Below are positions 11,300 through 21,711 of a stretch of 64,000 nucleotides of DNA, in pieces (within the stretch, counting starts at the first letter, position 1; every line of letters starts with the position of its first letter). The stretch is from Apiotrichum sp. Y4204 (lineage: Eukaryota > Basidiomycota > Tremellomycetes > Trichosporonales > Trichosporonaceae), in NCBI GenBank assembly GCA_025531455.1, contig JAMYHL010000034.1, forward strand, positions 62,001 to 126,000, given 5' to 3'. Below the pieces are notes generated by a model. The model did no database searches. It saw only the letters and a program-made list of their open reading frames with translations, and had not been told where the DNA came from. The translations under genes and the position numbers were made by a program.

Positions 11300-11979
11300 T
11301 ATGCCATGGACCGGGGGGGGATGGAGTGGATGTGGCTGTGGATGGTGATGGTGGTGGTGATGTGATGAGAGGACGAGTGCACGTCGTCAAAGGGCTTGTG
11401 GACGACGCGTGCCAGCTTGCTGAGCTGGCTGAGACTTGTGTTGATTTGTGTGTGACGTAGCGGGGAACGAGGGAGAAAAAAGGGCAAAGTTGGGTGGGTC
11501 TGGGCTGTGGCTGTGGCTGTCAGAATGGCAGCAGTGGGCGGCAGTGGCTCCCCGCTTAACGCCACCACCCCCGGCCCGGGTATGGACATGGCGGCAGCGA
11601 AGGGGTGTGTGTGTCCGAGGTTTCTCCGTGATTGTGATCGAGCAGAGCTGCCTTCTCGGCCTGCTCAGAACCTGCTTGCTTCTTCCTGAGAAGAGTGGAC
11701 TGGTGTACTGATAGAGTGAGGGCGAGAGTAAAAGAGCATCTTGCCAGACCACATCACGCACGACAAGTCACGCGCGGCATGTCCCACTGCGAGCTGCGGC
11801 TCGTCAGCGCTCGACGCTCAGTGGCGGACGGCGCACACATCGCGGGCTCCGAATAAGGTTGAACAGCCGCTGGCAATGCTGGGAGAAGGTGGCGGTGCTG
11901 GACTTAGCATAGACCCGCAGATACGCTGCAAGCTGCAATCATCGCCGTCTGACATCTACCCCTCACCGCAGCCATACTG
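11300..11979. other. divergent intergenic region
   Basis: Upstream of GPC1 (minus) and the orphan gene at 11980 (plus). It holds GGTGATGGTGGTG-type and GGCTGTGGCTGT low-complexity stretches. No gene or RNA seen. Confidence 0.5.
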
Positions 11980-12781
11980 ATGGCTGACGCCGTCTCCGCA
12001 GCCTTCTACGCGCGACGCGGAGCAGCCAGTTTTCCCGTCGCCGTGCGCCACCTCCCGTGCGTATGCGGCCAACGGCCCTCTCATGGTGGATGACACGTTG
12101 ACGCCAGCTCTCGACACAAGTACATCTTCCACACACACTCTGGGGAGCGGCTGGCGGACTTTGCGGCGTACCTCGAGGAAGAGCTCGACTCGCGCTGCGC
12201 CTCTTTTCATCTTATACTTGGCGGCCGGGTGGTGTGGAGCTCAAAGTGGGGCCATGGGGAAGGGCAGCGTAATGCCGACCCGGCAGAGCAGCAACATATG
12301 GAAGTAATGACTATGGCATCCGCGCAGATCACGGCAAACACGACGCTCAACATGCTCGTCCGCCCAGATCCGCTGTGGCCACAGCCCGGCTGCATCGGGC
12401 CATGCGGTGTCGGGCCAACACCGTTCGAGGTGCACGACGGGCCGTACCCGGGATGGATTCATGTGTTGCGATGGTGTGGTCTGAGTTCCCGGAAGCTTTG
12501 GGCGGGTGTCTGACACCAGGGATACACGCTACCTCCTTCTCCCCCCACAACGCGAGACTGAGACGGCGGGAGAGCTCTGCGCGCGGGCCGTCGCTGCCCT
12601 ACATGCATTTGCCCCTCTCCCCGCAGACGAGTGGGATACGGCGCTGTGCGAGAAGATGCCCCGCGTACCCGAGGCGTATACCCTCCATACGGCGAAGGGA
12701 CGGCTGGATGACGGGGAGACTGTAGAGCTCGCTGGGCGGTGGGTCGTGCTTGTATACGTGGGGCTTCCCGCTCCCCGCTAA
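11980..12781 (+). CDS. hypothetical protein, 234 aa
   Basis: Exons: 11980-12056, 12108-12473, 12520-12781. Introns are 51 nt (GTGCGT..CCAG) and 46 nt (GTGTGG..CTGACACCAG). The joins are in frame and restore a plausible continuous protein, with a Trp completed across the second junction. Visible stretches are AAFYARRGAASFPVAVRHLP, KYIFHTHSGERLADFAAYLE and ELAGRWVVLVYVGLP. It is mixed alpha/beta in character, without a signal peptide, membrane segment or recognisable catalytic motif. I do not recognise the family. The coding call rests on open frames, splice fit and codon use like the neighbours; part of exon 2 (around 12270-12330) looks less constrained and could hide another intron. Confidence 0.6.
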
Positions 12782-13716
12782 GTCGTTCGTCGCATCGTTG
12801 TGTATCCCAGCCCCGAGGCCCCGAGGCCCCGAGGTTTCTCCGAAGATAGGCGTAGAGACGGAATGACAAGACATGCATCATGCATGACCGCTCATGACCC
12901 TCATGACCCGTTGTTGGCATCATGCATCATGGCATCCGGTTAAAACTGACAAAGAGGGAAAGTAGTGTGAAGCGAACGACCTGATGGGCTGACGCCACCG
13001 TATCCGACAGGCCGACAGTCTCCAGGTTCGGAGAATGGGGCCGAATGCACTGGAGCTGGCGGGCTGGCTGGCAAAGGGGTTGTTGACGCCACCCCGAAAC
13101 TGGCTGTCGATGTGGAATGCCGACTGCGGCGCTGCGGGGCACAGCACCACTGCTCTATCCTTCTTGTCTCTTGGCATCGTCAACACCCCTCGCGACTGTC
13201 TCACATTCTAAATATCCTCATCAGACTCCCTGCATTGACCTCGCTCGCTGTTCGCTTGTTTGCCACCCATCTCCCTCTCGTCTAGCGATATCCTGGACAG
13301 GTTACAGTTTTACGGCAGACCTCTATTTTAACCGCCACCTCTTGTGCTTTTCCCCTTGGCCCTGTTCGATCTGTTCCTATTGTCCCTGGAACTCCTCGGT
13401 TCTCGACGCGTCCGCCCAAAAAATCAGACGCACAACGCACGTGTAAACCTCTTGGCGGCGCAGCGGCGTGCCAGTTACGCCAGCTACGCCAGCACGTCCG
13501 AGCGGTGTTGGTGCATCCCATGCCCGTGTCTCTTCAGTCGACTAGAGCTGCTTAGCGTGGTGATCTTTTTTCTTCTTGTTCCATTGTCCCATCATTCGTC
13601 TCCAGCTGCATCGAGGTGGTCAAGTGATCCCATCCAGTGACCAGCAGCAAGAACTAGGACACACACTACACAAACACACACACTCTCTTTCATCTCGCTC
13701 GCGACTGCTGCCCTCG
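12782..13716. other. intergenic with a short GC repeat
   Basis: No gene seen. Three exact copies of CCCCGAGG lie at 12811-12834, followed by ATGCATCATGCATGA and CTCATGAC reiterations around 12870-12935. The last 100 bases before the TLC gene are a CA-rich leader (ACACACACTACACAAACA). Confidence 0.5.
12811..12834. repeat. 3 x CCCCGAGG tandem repeat
   Basis: Three perfect 8-bp copies in the 3' flank of the orphan gene; role unknown. Confidence 0.8.
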
Positions 13717-15110
13717 ATGGAATCCCTCGGTATCGTCCCCGCCGTCGCGGGCTACATCGCCACGCATCGACAATACATCCACCCGTGGAGCGCGTACGTC
13801 CCCCTCCCGACCTTCCTCTTCTTCGCAGCGGCATACAAGCTCGCGGCGCCGAACTTTCCCGACGTCCGTTCGCGCGCGTACATTCTCTCCTCCATCTCCG
13901 CGTTCTGCATGACCCTCGTGTCGCTCCCCTTCGTCGCGGCCTACTTGAGTGGCGGGTACCCGCGCGTCTGGGAAGCCGGGCAGACCGGGTGGACCAGCAC
14001 GCTCGCCGCCGTCGTCGTCCCGGCCTTTGCAACATATCTCTTTTGTGAGTAGAGTGTGCCGCACGGGCCCCGTGCCATCCGCGGCCGGGTTGCTGGTACG
14101 AGAGATCAGAGGACAGAGCTGACATTACAGCGGATGTGAGTCACTCGCGACAATCGCGGTTCGCGGTTGATTTTGGACGATTGGTGTCCGTGTGTGGGTG
14201 GCAATACTGATTCCAGCTCTTTATCGGGTGGTTTGCGTACCCCACTGAGATCGGATTCCTTACCGGCTGGTTTCACCACTTTGTCTACATCGGCCTCATG
14301 CTGTATCTCGTCGCGTCCCCGCAGCGCTGCATCTTCGTTGCCGGCGCCGTCATGGAAGTGAGTTGAGGGTGCTGTGGAGTGAGAAGCCGTCAACCGGCGA
14401 CCTGTACATGGCCTCACACTCACACACAGCTCCCCACGTTTGACCTCGGTATCTCGCACCTGTTCCCGGCTGTGCGCCACGACGAACGCTTCCTGGTTCT
14501 GATGACGCTCACGCGTATTCTTCTGAATGTCGTGCTTTTCGTGGACTCTGTCCGTCCCGCAACACGGGCCATGACGGGCAACTGGGTTCCGACCGTCATG
14601 CTCGGCTCGGCTCTAGCGCTCCACTCGTTCTGGATGTACGGCGGCGTGACGGGCTACCTTCGGCGGCGCGCCAAGGCCGCGAAGGCTCGTGCCACTGCGA
14701 AAGTCGAGAAGCCAGTCGAGCTCGATCTCAGCACACCGGCCAGCGGACTCGCGACTCCAGAAGAGTCCCCCCTCGTCACCCCGCATACCCCCGGCCAGCC
14801 CAGCCTCATCATCCCTCAGCATCTCTTCCCGAATATTTCCATTCCCACCATGGCCAACATCCCGATACCCAACATCCCCACTCTGTCCGGCATGGCGGCC
14901 GCGCTGCCGCAAGCCAAGGCCAACCTCGAGCATCTGAGCTTCGGCCTGCGCGAGGCAAAGGAGGCGATGCGCGAACGCTGGCACGAGCAGCGCGAGATGT
15001 GGACAGAGCAGCGCGAGCGTCTCGCTGCTGCCGGTCTCCGCCTCCGCCGCCGGGATACGGACCCCGCCGGCGTCCCTGTCGGTGTCCCTGCCGGCGTCGG
15101 GATGGACTGA
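13717..15110 (+). CDS. TLC-domain multi-pass membrane protein
   Basis: Exons: 13717-14044, 14131-14135, 14217-14357, 14430-15110 (384 aa). The second exon is only 5 nt (CGGAT) and joins with its neighbours to give ..TYLFSDLFIGWF.., keeping the frame across a membrane helix. Roughly six to seven hydrophobic segments precede a long cytosolic tail. The GWFAYPTEIGFLTGWFHHF segment, with its His-His pair, is typical of TLC proteins (TRAM-Lag1-CLN8; TMEM56/TLCD-like), which act in lipid sensing or sphingolipid metabolism. The Lag1 ceramide-synthase motif is not seen, so a TLCD-type protein is more likely than a ceramide synthase. The tail carries IPNIP-like repeats and a charged coiled coil near the end. 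Confidence 0.7.
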
Positions 15111-15651
15111 GCGACAGGACGATGATAACGAGCTCTGGGTTTTGTGGTTACATCTCATGACGATTTCGTTTTTCTTTGCACTTTGTACGGGCCTCAACGC
15201 CTTGCTGTATCCTTTCGTATCTCCGAGTAGCGCTGTTCGTATGCACGACCTTGACGATCCATGATGTGGTGGTGGAGAATGGGATGTAAGATCATAAGAA
15301 TGCAGTTTCATGCCTCCACCTGAGTGTCATGTGCAACAAGTGTGGTTCTGGTGATTGAAACACAGCCAAACTATATCGGGCGCCGTTGCCACCCTCGTCA
15401 TGGGCAAAGTGCAAACCAAAGCAATCCCACAGGTCACAACGACTGCGTAGTCCCACGCCCGGCCAGTCCTCTTTACAATCCAAAGGTCTCTTCACTACCA
15501 TTCCTACACGGATCATTTCATCACAACATCAAAACCTGCATCGCAGTTATCAGTCGTCCACTCCGCGTCGCCAGTGATACACTCCTATCTCTCTCCTCCA
15601 GCGTACCACAATCCCCCCTCTCAAACCTCCCAACCTCCCACTAAAACCACG
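15111..15651. other. intergenic
   Basis: 3' flank of the TLC gene and promoter/leader of the YTP1-like gene. The 100 bases before the ATG are C-rich and purine-poor. No gene seen. Confidence 0.5.
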
Positions 15652-17545
15652 ATGCGCGGCCCCACCGCCGCCGCAGCAGCAGCGGCCCTCCTCCCGCTCG
15701 GTAAGCCTACTCCCTCCAGACTCCAGTCTCTGACACCAGCGCTCGCGCACGGGCACCACGACGCGGCCAAGATCGACCCCGGCGTGCCCATCGACTGGAT
15801 CATGTATCTCCACGTGAGGAAAAGATAACTAATTGGGGCTGACGGCAGATGAGCGTGCAGACGTTTGTGTGGGCCATCCTCTTCCCGACGGGCATGGTCC
15901 TCGGTCTCTCCAAGTGAGTTGTCTTGTGGTTTTCTTTTTTTAATTTCTTTCTCACGGCAGATCAAAATACCACGTACCCCTCCAGAGCGCCGGTATCGTG
16001 CTTACCACGGTCGCGAGCTGGCTTGGGCACCATCATGGCGGGCGCGAGTTCCCGGCGACGGTGAGTTGCGAGAAGGCGTTCCGCGTCGGAGGAGGGCATT
16101 TCGGCATTGTGTATTCTCGTGGGCTTGTGGGAGAGGCTATCGTTATAATGCCCCATGCCGCATCGTTGCGGTGCAATGTCCGCCGATCTGTTTGGTCTGT
16201 GCGCCTTGTCATCCGACAAACAACTCTGATCAAGTGCGACGGTCATGCATTCCGCGCTCGGCGGCGCGGTCTCCTGAACTCCTGAGGCGATGTGGAATGA
16301 TCAAAGATAGGTCCTGGACGTCGCTGACTGAAAGGTACACGGCACGATGGCCAAGATCATCACCGCCGTACTCGTTGTCGTGAGTTACCCCCTTCTCCCC
16401 CTGCTCACAGCAGCAAACGGCATGCGGCATCTTCCTCAAGCTACACCTTCTCGAGCGGACAGTCCGCCCATGGGTCGTCCGTGTGCACGGTATCCTTGGC
16501 AAGATGTTCCCCGTCATTGGCTGGACCCGTGCGTCACCATTCGCAGCGGTGTACTGACTGCCAGAAATGATCTTCGGCGTTGCGACCGCGCTTGGTTTCT
16601 GCCGTGGCGGTAACCTCGGCCAGTGCGCCGCGCACTACATCATGGGCTCGGCGTTCATCGGATACGCGACTATTCTTGTCATCATGCTCAACCTCGGCGG
16701 GAACTGGCTCGCGCGCATGGGATGCTCTCAGGAAATGCTCGATTCGTCGGTCATCACCGTCTGGGTGAGTGGAGCTCTGTGATCCCGATCGAGCTGTGTC
16801 TGACCCGCAGGGCATCATCAACACGTTCACCGAGCACCAGGGCGGGCCGTGGACGCACAAGGACATGCAGCACACGATGATGGGCGTTCTGTGGTGGGCA
16901 GGCGGTATGCTTGGCATGTTCCTCAGCCGCAAGGGCAAGCGTTCGTTCGTGCCGGCCGTGATCATCATCTTCACCGGCTGGGGCATGTCGGCGCACGAGC
17001 AGGCACTCGAGATTTCGTCCAAGATTCACGCCATGTTCGGCTACGCGCTCATTGCCGCGGGAGTACTGCGTCTCGTCGAGGTGTGCTTTGTGCTCAACGA
17101 CCAGCCGACGCCGATGGGTGCCGTGCGCGTCTTCCAGCACCTCCCGCCGTACCTCCTCGTACTCGGCGGCACGCTCTTCATTTCCGCGACGGACGAGGAG
17201 ATGCGCAACGCCCACAATCTCGGCATCGACCACGTCTCGTATGCGCTCTTTGACTTTTCTCTCTCCTTCCTCATCTATCTGGTCATCACCTTCCTCGTGC
17301 ACCTGTACTCGAACTCGGGGCGCAACGCACAATCCACAGCAGACGACGAGGCGCGCGGCGCGGAAAACGGCTATGCCAAGCTCACGCAGAACGCGCCCCG
17401 CCGAATGCCAGAGGACGACGGGCCCGAGGCGTACGAGCTCACAGAGCAGGGCAGCCTGAGCGGGGACGAGGACCCCGTCAAGATTGGCGGCGAGGACGAG
17501 GTCGACTGGATCGACAGCGAGCGGCGCGGAGGCGTCAGGCTATGA
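15652..17545 (+). CDS. YTP1: Ytp1-like membrane protein
   Basis: Exons: 15652-15700, 15740-15813, 15849-15913, 15961-16060, 16335-16379, 16411-16528, 16565-16764, 16811-17545 (461 aa). A cleavable-looking signal peptide (Ala/Leu-rich) ends before HGHHDAAK. Several membrane helices follow. Family hallmarks are WLGHHHGGREFPAT, GIFLKLHLLER, GKMFPVIGW, the C-terminal-domain block MSAHEQALEISSKIHAMFGY and RLVEVCF, and an acidic cytosolic tail. Ytp1-like proteins are fungal multi-pass proteins with resemblance to mitochondrial or plasma-membrane electron-transport proteins; their biochemical role is not established. The 274-nt intron 4 is long for this window but holds no missing family segment. 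Intron 5 ends in CAGCAG, so one Gln is optional. Confidence 0.86.
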
Positions 17546-18021
17546 GGCTACGTGTTGCATCTCATAGTGGGCGGCGGTGATATGTATGTGTGGATTCTAA
17601 AAGAAGACTTCTGGGCATGGGGTGCCACACCGAGAGCAGGGTGAAAGCCACTCGCATGGCCGTCAGAAGCTCTCTGGTCTTGTTGTTGTCAATGTCGTCA
17701 CCGAAAAAAATCACAGTAAAGAGGGAGATGAGGTATGCAAGTGGCGAGCCACCGGCTATAACGCCGAAATTCCGCCCACTCTTCGCCACCGGGGCAGCCC
17801 TATTCAGCGCAGCCACGCGGTCTGCCCGCGTGCCACCCCTTGCAGCTTGCTGCTCGCGTTTGACTGAAGGCACCGAAAGTGAACAAACGACTTTACTCTC
17901 TACCACAACCACTCCGCTCACCACTCTCAAACTCACCACTCTACCCCACCCACCTCTCCACCCCAAGCTCGCCACCGGCTCTCCCTCGCTCCGCACGCAC
18001 GCACCCAGTTTTCCATCTTTA
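17546..18021. other. intergenic
   Basis: 3' flank of YTP1-like and promoter of the eIF1 gene. A CT/CCA-rich pyrimidine leader precedes the eIF1 start. No gene seen. Confidence 0.5.
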
Positions 18022-19011
18022 ATGAGCAGCACTAGTGAGTCGCCGCCGCGCCGCAGAGGGCGAGAGTGGCGAAAAATGATTAGGAGACATAGCTGACACA
18101 TCCTCCCAACTTCCAACTTTCAACATATCACGTACTATTTCGTCTCTCCGCAGCTACCAAAGTGGACGCCACCAAGACCAAGAGCAAGGCCCCGGCGTCG
18201 TCCGGGGCGACCAACATCAACCTCGGTCCCGCTTTTGGTGAGCTTTGTCGTGGTGCGGAGGAGGGAATGTAGGGTGTGGTCCATTAGTAGCGGCGGCGGA
18301 GCTGGCGAGCTTTTTGAAACAGCTCCAATCGTGCGCCGCTGCCTTGTGTTGTACCGCGTCGTTATGGTGTGCCCCAGGACGCACAGCTGAGTCTCTGTTT
18401 GAAGCTGTACCGTCTTCCGGCTCACCACGCGGCGTCCCGCCCTGCGCCCTTCTGCCGCTTCTGAATGCGTTTTGCTCTCCATACTGACCCCAGACCCGTT
18501 CTCTACCGGTGACCCCTTCGCCGACTCCGGCTCTACCCCCGCCTCGGTCGACAAGAGCGTCGGTTCCAAGGCCGACAAGATCCACATCCGTAAGTTATGA
18601 ATTAGCCTCTGGGCTGCCTGCGTCGGCTAGCTCCGGCCGCTGACATTCAGGTCTTCAGCAGCGCAATGGCCGCAAGACTATCACCACCGTGCAGGGCATC
18701 CCCGACAAGTATGACCCCCGCAAGCTCCTCAAGGCCATGAAGAAGGAGTTTGCGTGCAACGGCCACGTTGTGCACTCTGCCGACTCGGACGACGAGGACT
18801 CGCCCGCCCCCGGCAAGAAGGACGACCACGGAAAGGTCCTCCAGTTCCAGGGCGACCAGCGTACCGCCGTCAAGGAGTTCCTCGTCGAATCGGGCATCCT
18901 CTCCGCCAAGGAGGCCAAGGAGAAGATTGTCATGTGAGTGAACGAGAGCTCCCCTTCAAGTGGTCTAGCTCGATCTGCGAACAATCACTGACGTACAGCC
19001 ACGGCTACTAA
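18022..19011 (+). CDS. SUI1: translation initiation factor eIF1 (Sui1)
   Basis: Binds the 40S subunit near the P site and enforces start-codon stringency. Exons: 18022-18034, 18154-18237, 18494-18589, 18651-18933, 18999-19011 (162 aa). The SUI1 fold is clear: HIRLQQRNGRKTITTVQG, LLKAMKKEFACNGHVV, VLQFQGDQR, EKIVIHGY at the very C-terminus. At 162 aa it is longer than the usual 105-115 aa for two reasons: an N-terminal tail of about 60 residues, and an acidic insert (SADSDDEDSPAPGKKDD) between the NGHVV strand and the GKVLQFQGD strand. First and last coding exons are both only 13 nt. Confidence 0.94.
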
Positions 19012-19430
19012 GCGCGACGCTCGCTGGGTCCGACGGCGTTCGCAGCTCTGCATTCACACCCACATCCTGTAATGTCGAGATGCCGGCCAGAGTGTCGGCA
19101 CTGTATCAGTCATCATGAGACCCATGCATTCGTTTTGTGTACAGCTGTGGGAAAGAGAGGTGTACGACGGGAAGTTGTCAGGGTCAAGTAGAGAGCGATG
19201 CGGAACGCCACTGACATGGCCTCCATGTTGACTCACCCAATTACCACAGGTGTCAAGGTCAGGAATACAATATACATACAGCACGGAGACGCAGCATCTA
19301 TCCAACGGACGACGTATCTGTTCTATTCACAATGTTCCACTCGGCATGTCTCGGACTCTGGCGGGTTAGAAGGGTGCAGACGTTTCGTGAACCCACCAGA
19401 CCCCTTCATTCACACCACATCACAAGGCGC
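19012..19430. other. convergent intergenic region
   Basis: Between the 3' ends of the eIF1 gene (plus) and RAD1 (minus). No gene or clear RNA seen. Confidence 0.5.
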
Positions 19431-20748
19431 CTACTCGTCCTCCTCATCTTCGAGCGCGTGCATCTGGTGGGTCAGCAGAACAAACTAGAGTTACCCACCT
19501 TGAACTCGAGGATGCCCGTGTGCTCGCCGTCGCCTAGCGTGTCGGGAATGGGCATCATGATCTGCACGCTGAGGAAGCCGGTGTCCTCAAGCTGAAGGCA
19601 GATCTTGAGTGAGTGCACGAGCGCACGCGCAAGGAGTACAATGTGCGCGGCGTGATAGCTGTCGTGAGTGCATGTCCAATTTAGTAGATGCGGTGTATGA
19701 ACACAATCTACCCGGACGTACCTGAAAGTAATAGGCTCCTCGCACTCAAACGCGTCCATGACCTCTTTTTCGTTAGGATAGTCAAACTGCCATCAGCGGG
19801 TACATAGGAGGACTGCCACCCACCTGGACGGTCCCAAAGTCGCCCTCGGCGTAAATTGAGAAGCTCCCTGCTCCGCGCCGCCGGTCGTCGGCCGTGCGCG
19901 GGAGGACGCGCAGCGTTACCCGCGTACAGCTGGGAGGGAGGTCGAGGAGTGCGTCGCGGAACCACTCGGCCTGGTGTCAGATCAGTAGGGAATGAGGGTT
20001 GAAAGTGTTGCCATTAGAAAGGGAGGACATACTTTCATGATAAGGTAGACGGCACTGGCGTCAGCTTCAACAACTAATGAAACAGCTCACCGCCGGCTCT
20101 CGTCAAAGGCCTGGTTGAGCAGTTCCTCCGGCTCAAGGGTGTATAGCTCGCACGTCGTGACTGGGCCCTTTGTGTCATCGCGCCTGGAGGTGAGTATTGG
20201 CAGTCCAGATAAGAGAAGCAAAGAGTATCTGGGGACTCACAACAGCACCTTGACGGGATACCCTTCCCCGGCCCAGGCAAGTCTCATCCCGGTCCGCCGT
20301 TCCTTTCTCTTCTCGCCAGCCCACTCGTCTTCCTCCGGTTCTTCCCCGTCGCCAGCCCATCTCCGCCGTTTGCCACCCGCAGCAGGCATCTTTGTCGGCC
20401 CGCTGCCCGCGCTCCCAAAGATGTTGAGACACATGAGCAGCGTATCGAGGCTCAGCTCAAATACAGCCGGTTCGGGGGCGCGAAACGCAAAGCTCGCAAA
20501 GATGTTTGAAGGGATCCACGCCGTTGCAGTGAGGGAACGTACTTCCTCGACGGTCACTTCGAAGCCGGCCGCTGAGACGGTCATTACTGCGTTCTGCGGT
20601 GAGCTTTGGCAACACTTCTAGCAGCTCACGTGCTTCAAGCCGATGCCGCGTAGGAGGCGGGCAAACTGCCGCACGTCGCTCGTTTCGGCCTCGAGGATCT
20701 GGGATTAGGGTGGTAGATGGGAGGACGTACGGGTGCTGGTTCAGACAT
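19431..20748 (-). CDS. RAD1: DNA damage checkpoint clamp subunit Rad1
   Basis: Component of the PCNA-like Rad9-Rad1-Hus1 (9-1-1) clamp loaded at damaged DNA. Exons (minus): 20748-20731, 20698-20630, 20593-20241, 20183-20091, 20054-20033, 19970-19824, 19786-19722, 19658-19499, 19463-19431 (319 aa). Family landmarks: DVRQFARLLRGIGLKH, NAVMTVSAAGFEVTVEEVRS, IFASFAF, the central inter-domain region, and FDYPNEKEVMDAFECEEPIT followed by TGFLSVQIMMP and ILEF near the C-terminus, ending in acidic residues. The region after ..TKMPAAGG (Lys/Arg/Glu-rich, about 30 residues) is an insertion in a surface loop. Two ACGCGA boxes lie just upstream. Confidence 0.87.
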
Positions 20749-20807
20749 TGTCACAAGCCGATGAAGAAGATGACAATAGAGAGAGAAGAAGATGGGGAAG
20801 GCAGAGG

Positions 20808-20830
20808 ACGCGACTTGAAGGTTGACGCGA
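20808..20830. promoter_or_regulatory. two ACGCGA (MCB-like) boxes upstream of RAD1
   Basis: ACGCGA at 20808-20813 and 20825-20830, 60-80 bases upstream of the RAD1 start and in the shared 227-bp region with the small membrane protein gene. ACGCGN is the core bound by MBF-type regulators in fungi. Function is inferred only. Confidence 0.35.
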
Positions 20831-20975
20831 CTGTTCACGGCTGGACACCCTCCACCGCGGGACCAAAATGTTCAACAGTCACCGGTCTCTCGGCAGGTGG
20901 AGACGACCAGCCGACGGCGGTCTTGTGCTCTTCGCGCGCAGCGACAGCGACGACACTCTTCACATCATCACCACC

Positions 20976-21394
20976 ATGTCTGGCCGCCTCATCCCCCCTC
21001 TCATCGCCGCTGCTGTGGGTGAGTACCGGTTATCGAGGCTGCAGGTTGCGACTGGTTCCTGTCCCGTCTCTCTCCCCACTTTTCTTTCTCCCCTCTTATC
21101 TCTTCCCCCTCCACCCATCTCTCATCTGACACCAGGCGTCGTCTCCGGCATCTACATCTGGCGCGAGCCGCTCGAGCAGTACCGCGCCGAAATGGGCGGC
21201 GTGCCCCCACCGGCTGCGGTGCCTGAGGCGCCGCGCGCGCGCAAGGCCGAGGCGGGGGTTAAGGGCGTTCCCGCTGCACCTCCCCCACCGGCAGCGGAGG
21301 CCAAGGCGCCGGCTGAGAAGGCTGCGCCGCCTGCTGCGCCTGCGAGGTGAGCTTACCCGCATCGCATGAAGCTGACAGCAGCAAGGAGAGCTAA
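20976..21394 (+). CDS. small single-pass membrane protein, 88 aa
   Basis: Exons: 20976-21018, 21136-21346, 21382-21394. The N-terminal LIPPLIAAAVGVVSGIYIW is one hydrophobic helix with small-residue GxxxG-like packing, followed by REPLEQYRAE and a long Ala/Pro-rich tail. Small proteins of this layout are common among fungal mitochondrial inner-membrane accessory factors, but I do not recognise this one. The last intron ends GACAGCAG: use of either AG (21378 or 21381) keeps the frame and changes the ending by one Ser. Without that splice, a stop at 21348-21350 ends the protein after Arg. Confidence 0.68.
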
Positions 21395-21711
21395 TTTGTG
21401 CGTTTCTTGGCTGGCATCGGCAGCGCCAATGTAAGCTTACATGCTCTGCTCACATAGCTGACAGCAGTGAGTATCTAGAAGTCTTGAGCATATGCATGTA
21501 CAGTATCACCACGTCTCGCGGCGCGGCTGCGCATTACGAATGACACGCTTGGTCTGCACTCTACTGACAGCACCCCCCACTCGCTAAGTCAAGAACGGTG
21601 TAACATTCCTGTGGATGCAATGTGATATGCGGATGTGGTCGTCCTCCTCTAGTGCTACGGCTAAGCTGGTATTTGCTTGGGTTGCTACTCCGGCCTGTAA
21701 TGGCCATGCGC
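21395..21711. other. convergent intergenic region
   Basis: Between the 3' ends of the small membrane protein gene and the m-AAA protease. No gene seen. Confidence 0.5.

Noticed and set aside
12271..12330. Possible extra intron GTAATG..GCGCAG in the orphan gene at 11980
   Set aside because: Removing it would put exon 2 into a frame that does not fit the next junction, whereas the uninterrupted exon reads through to a junction that completes a Trp codon.
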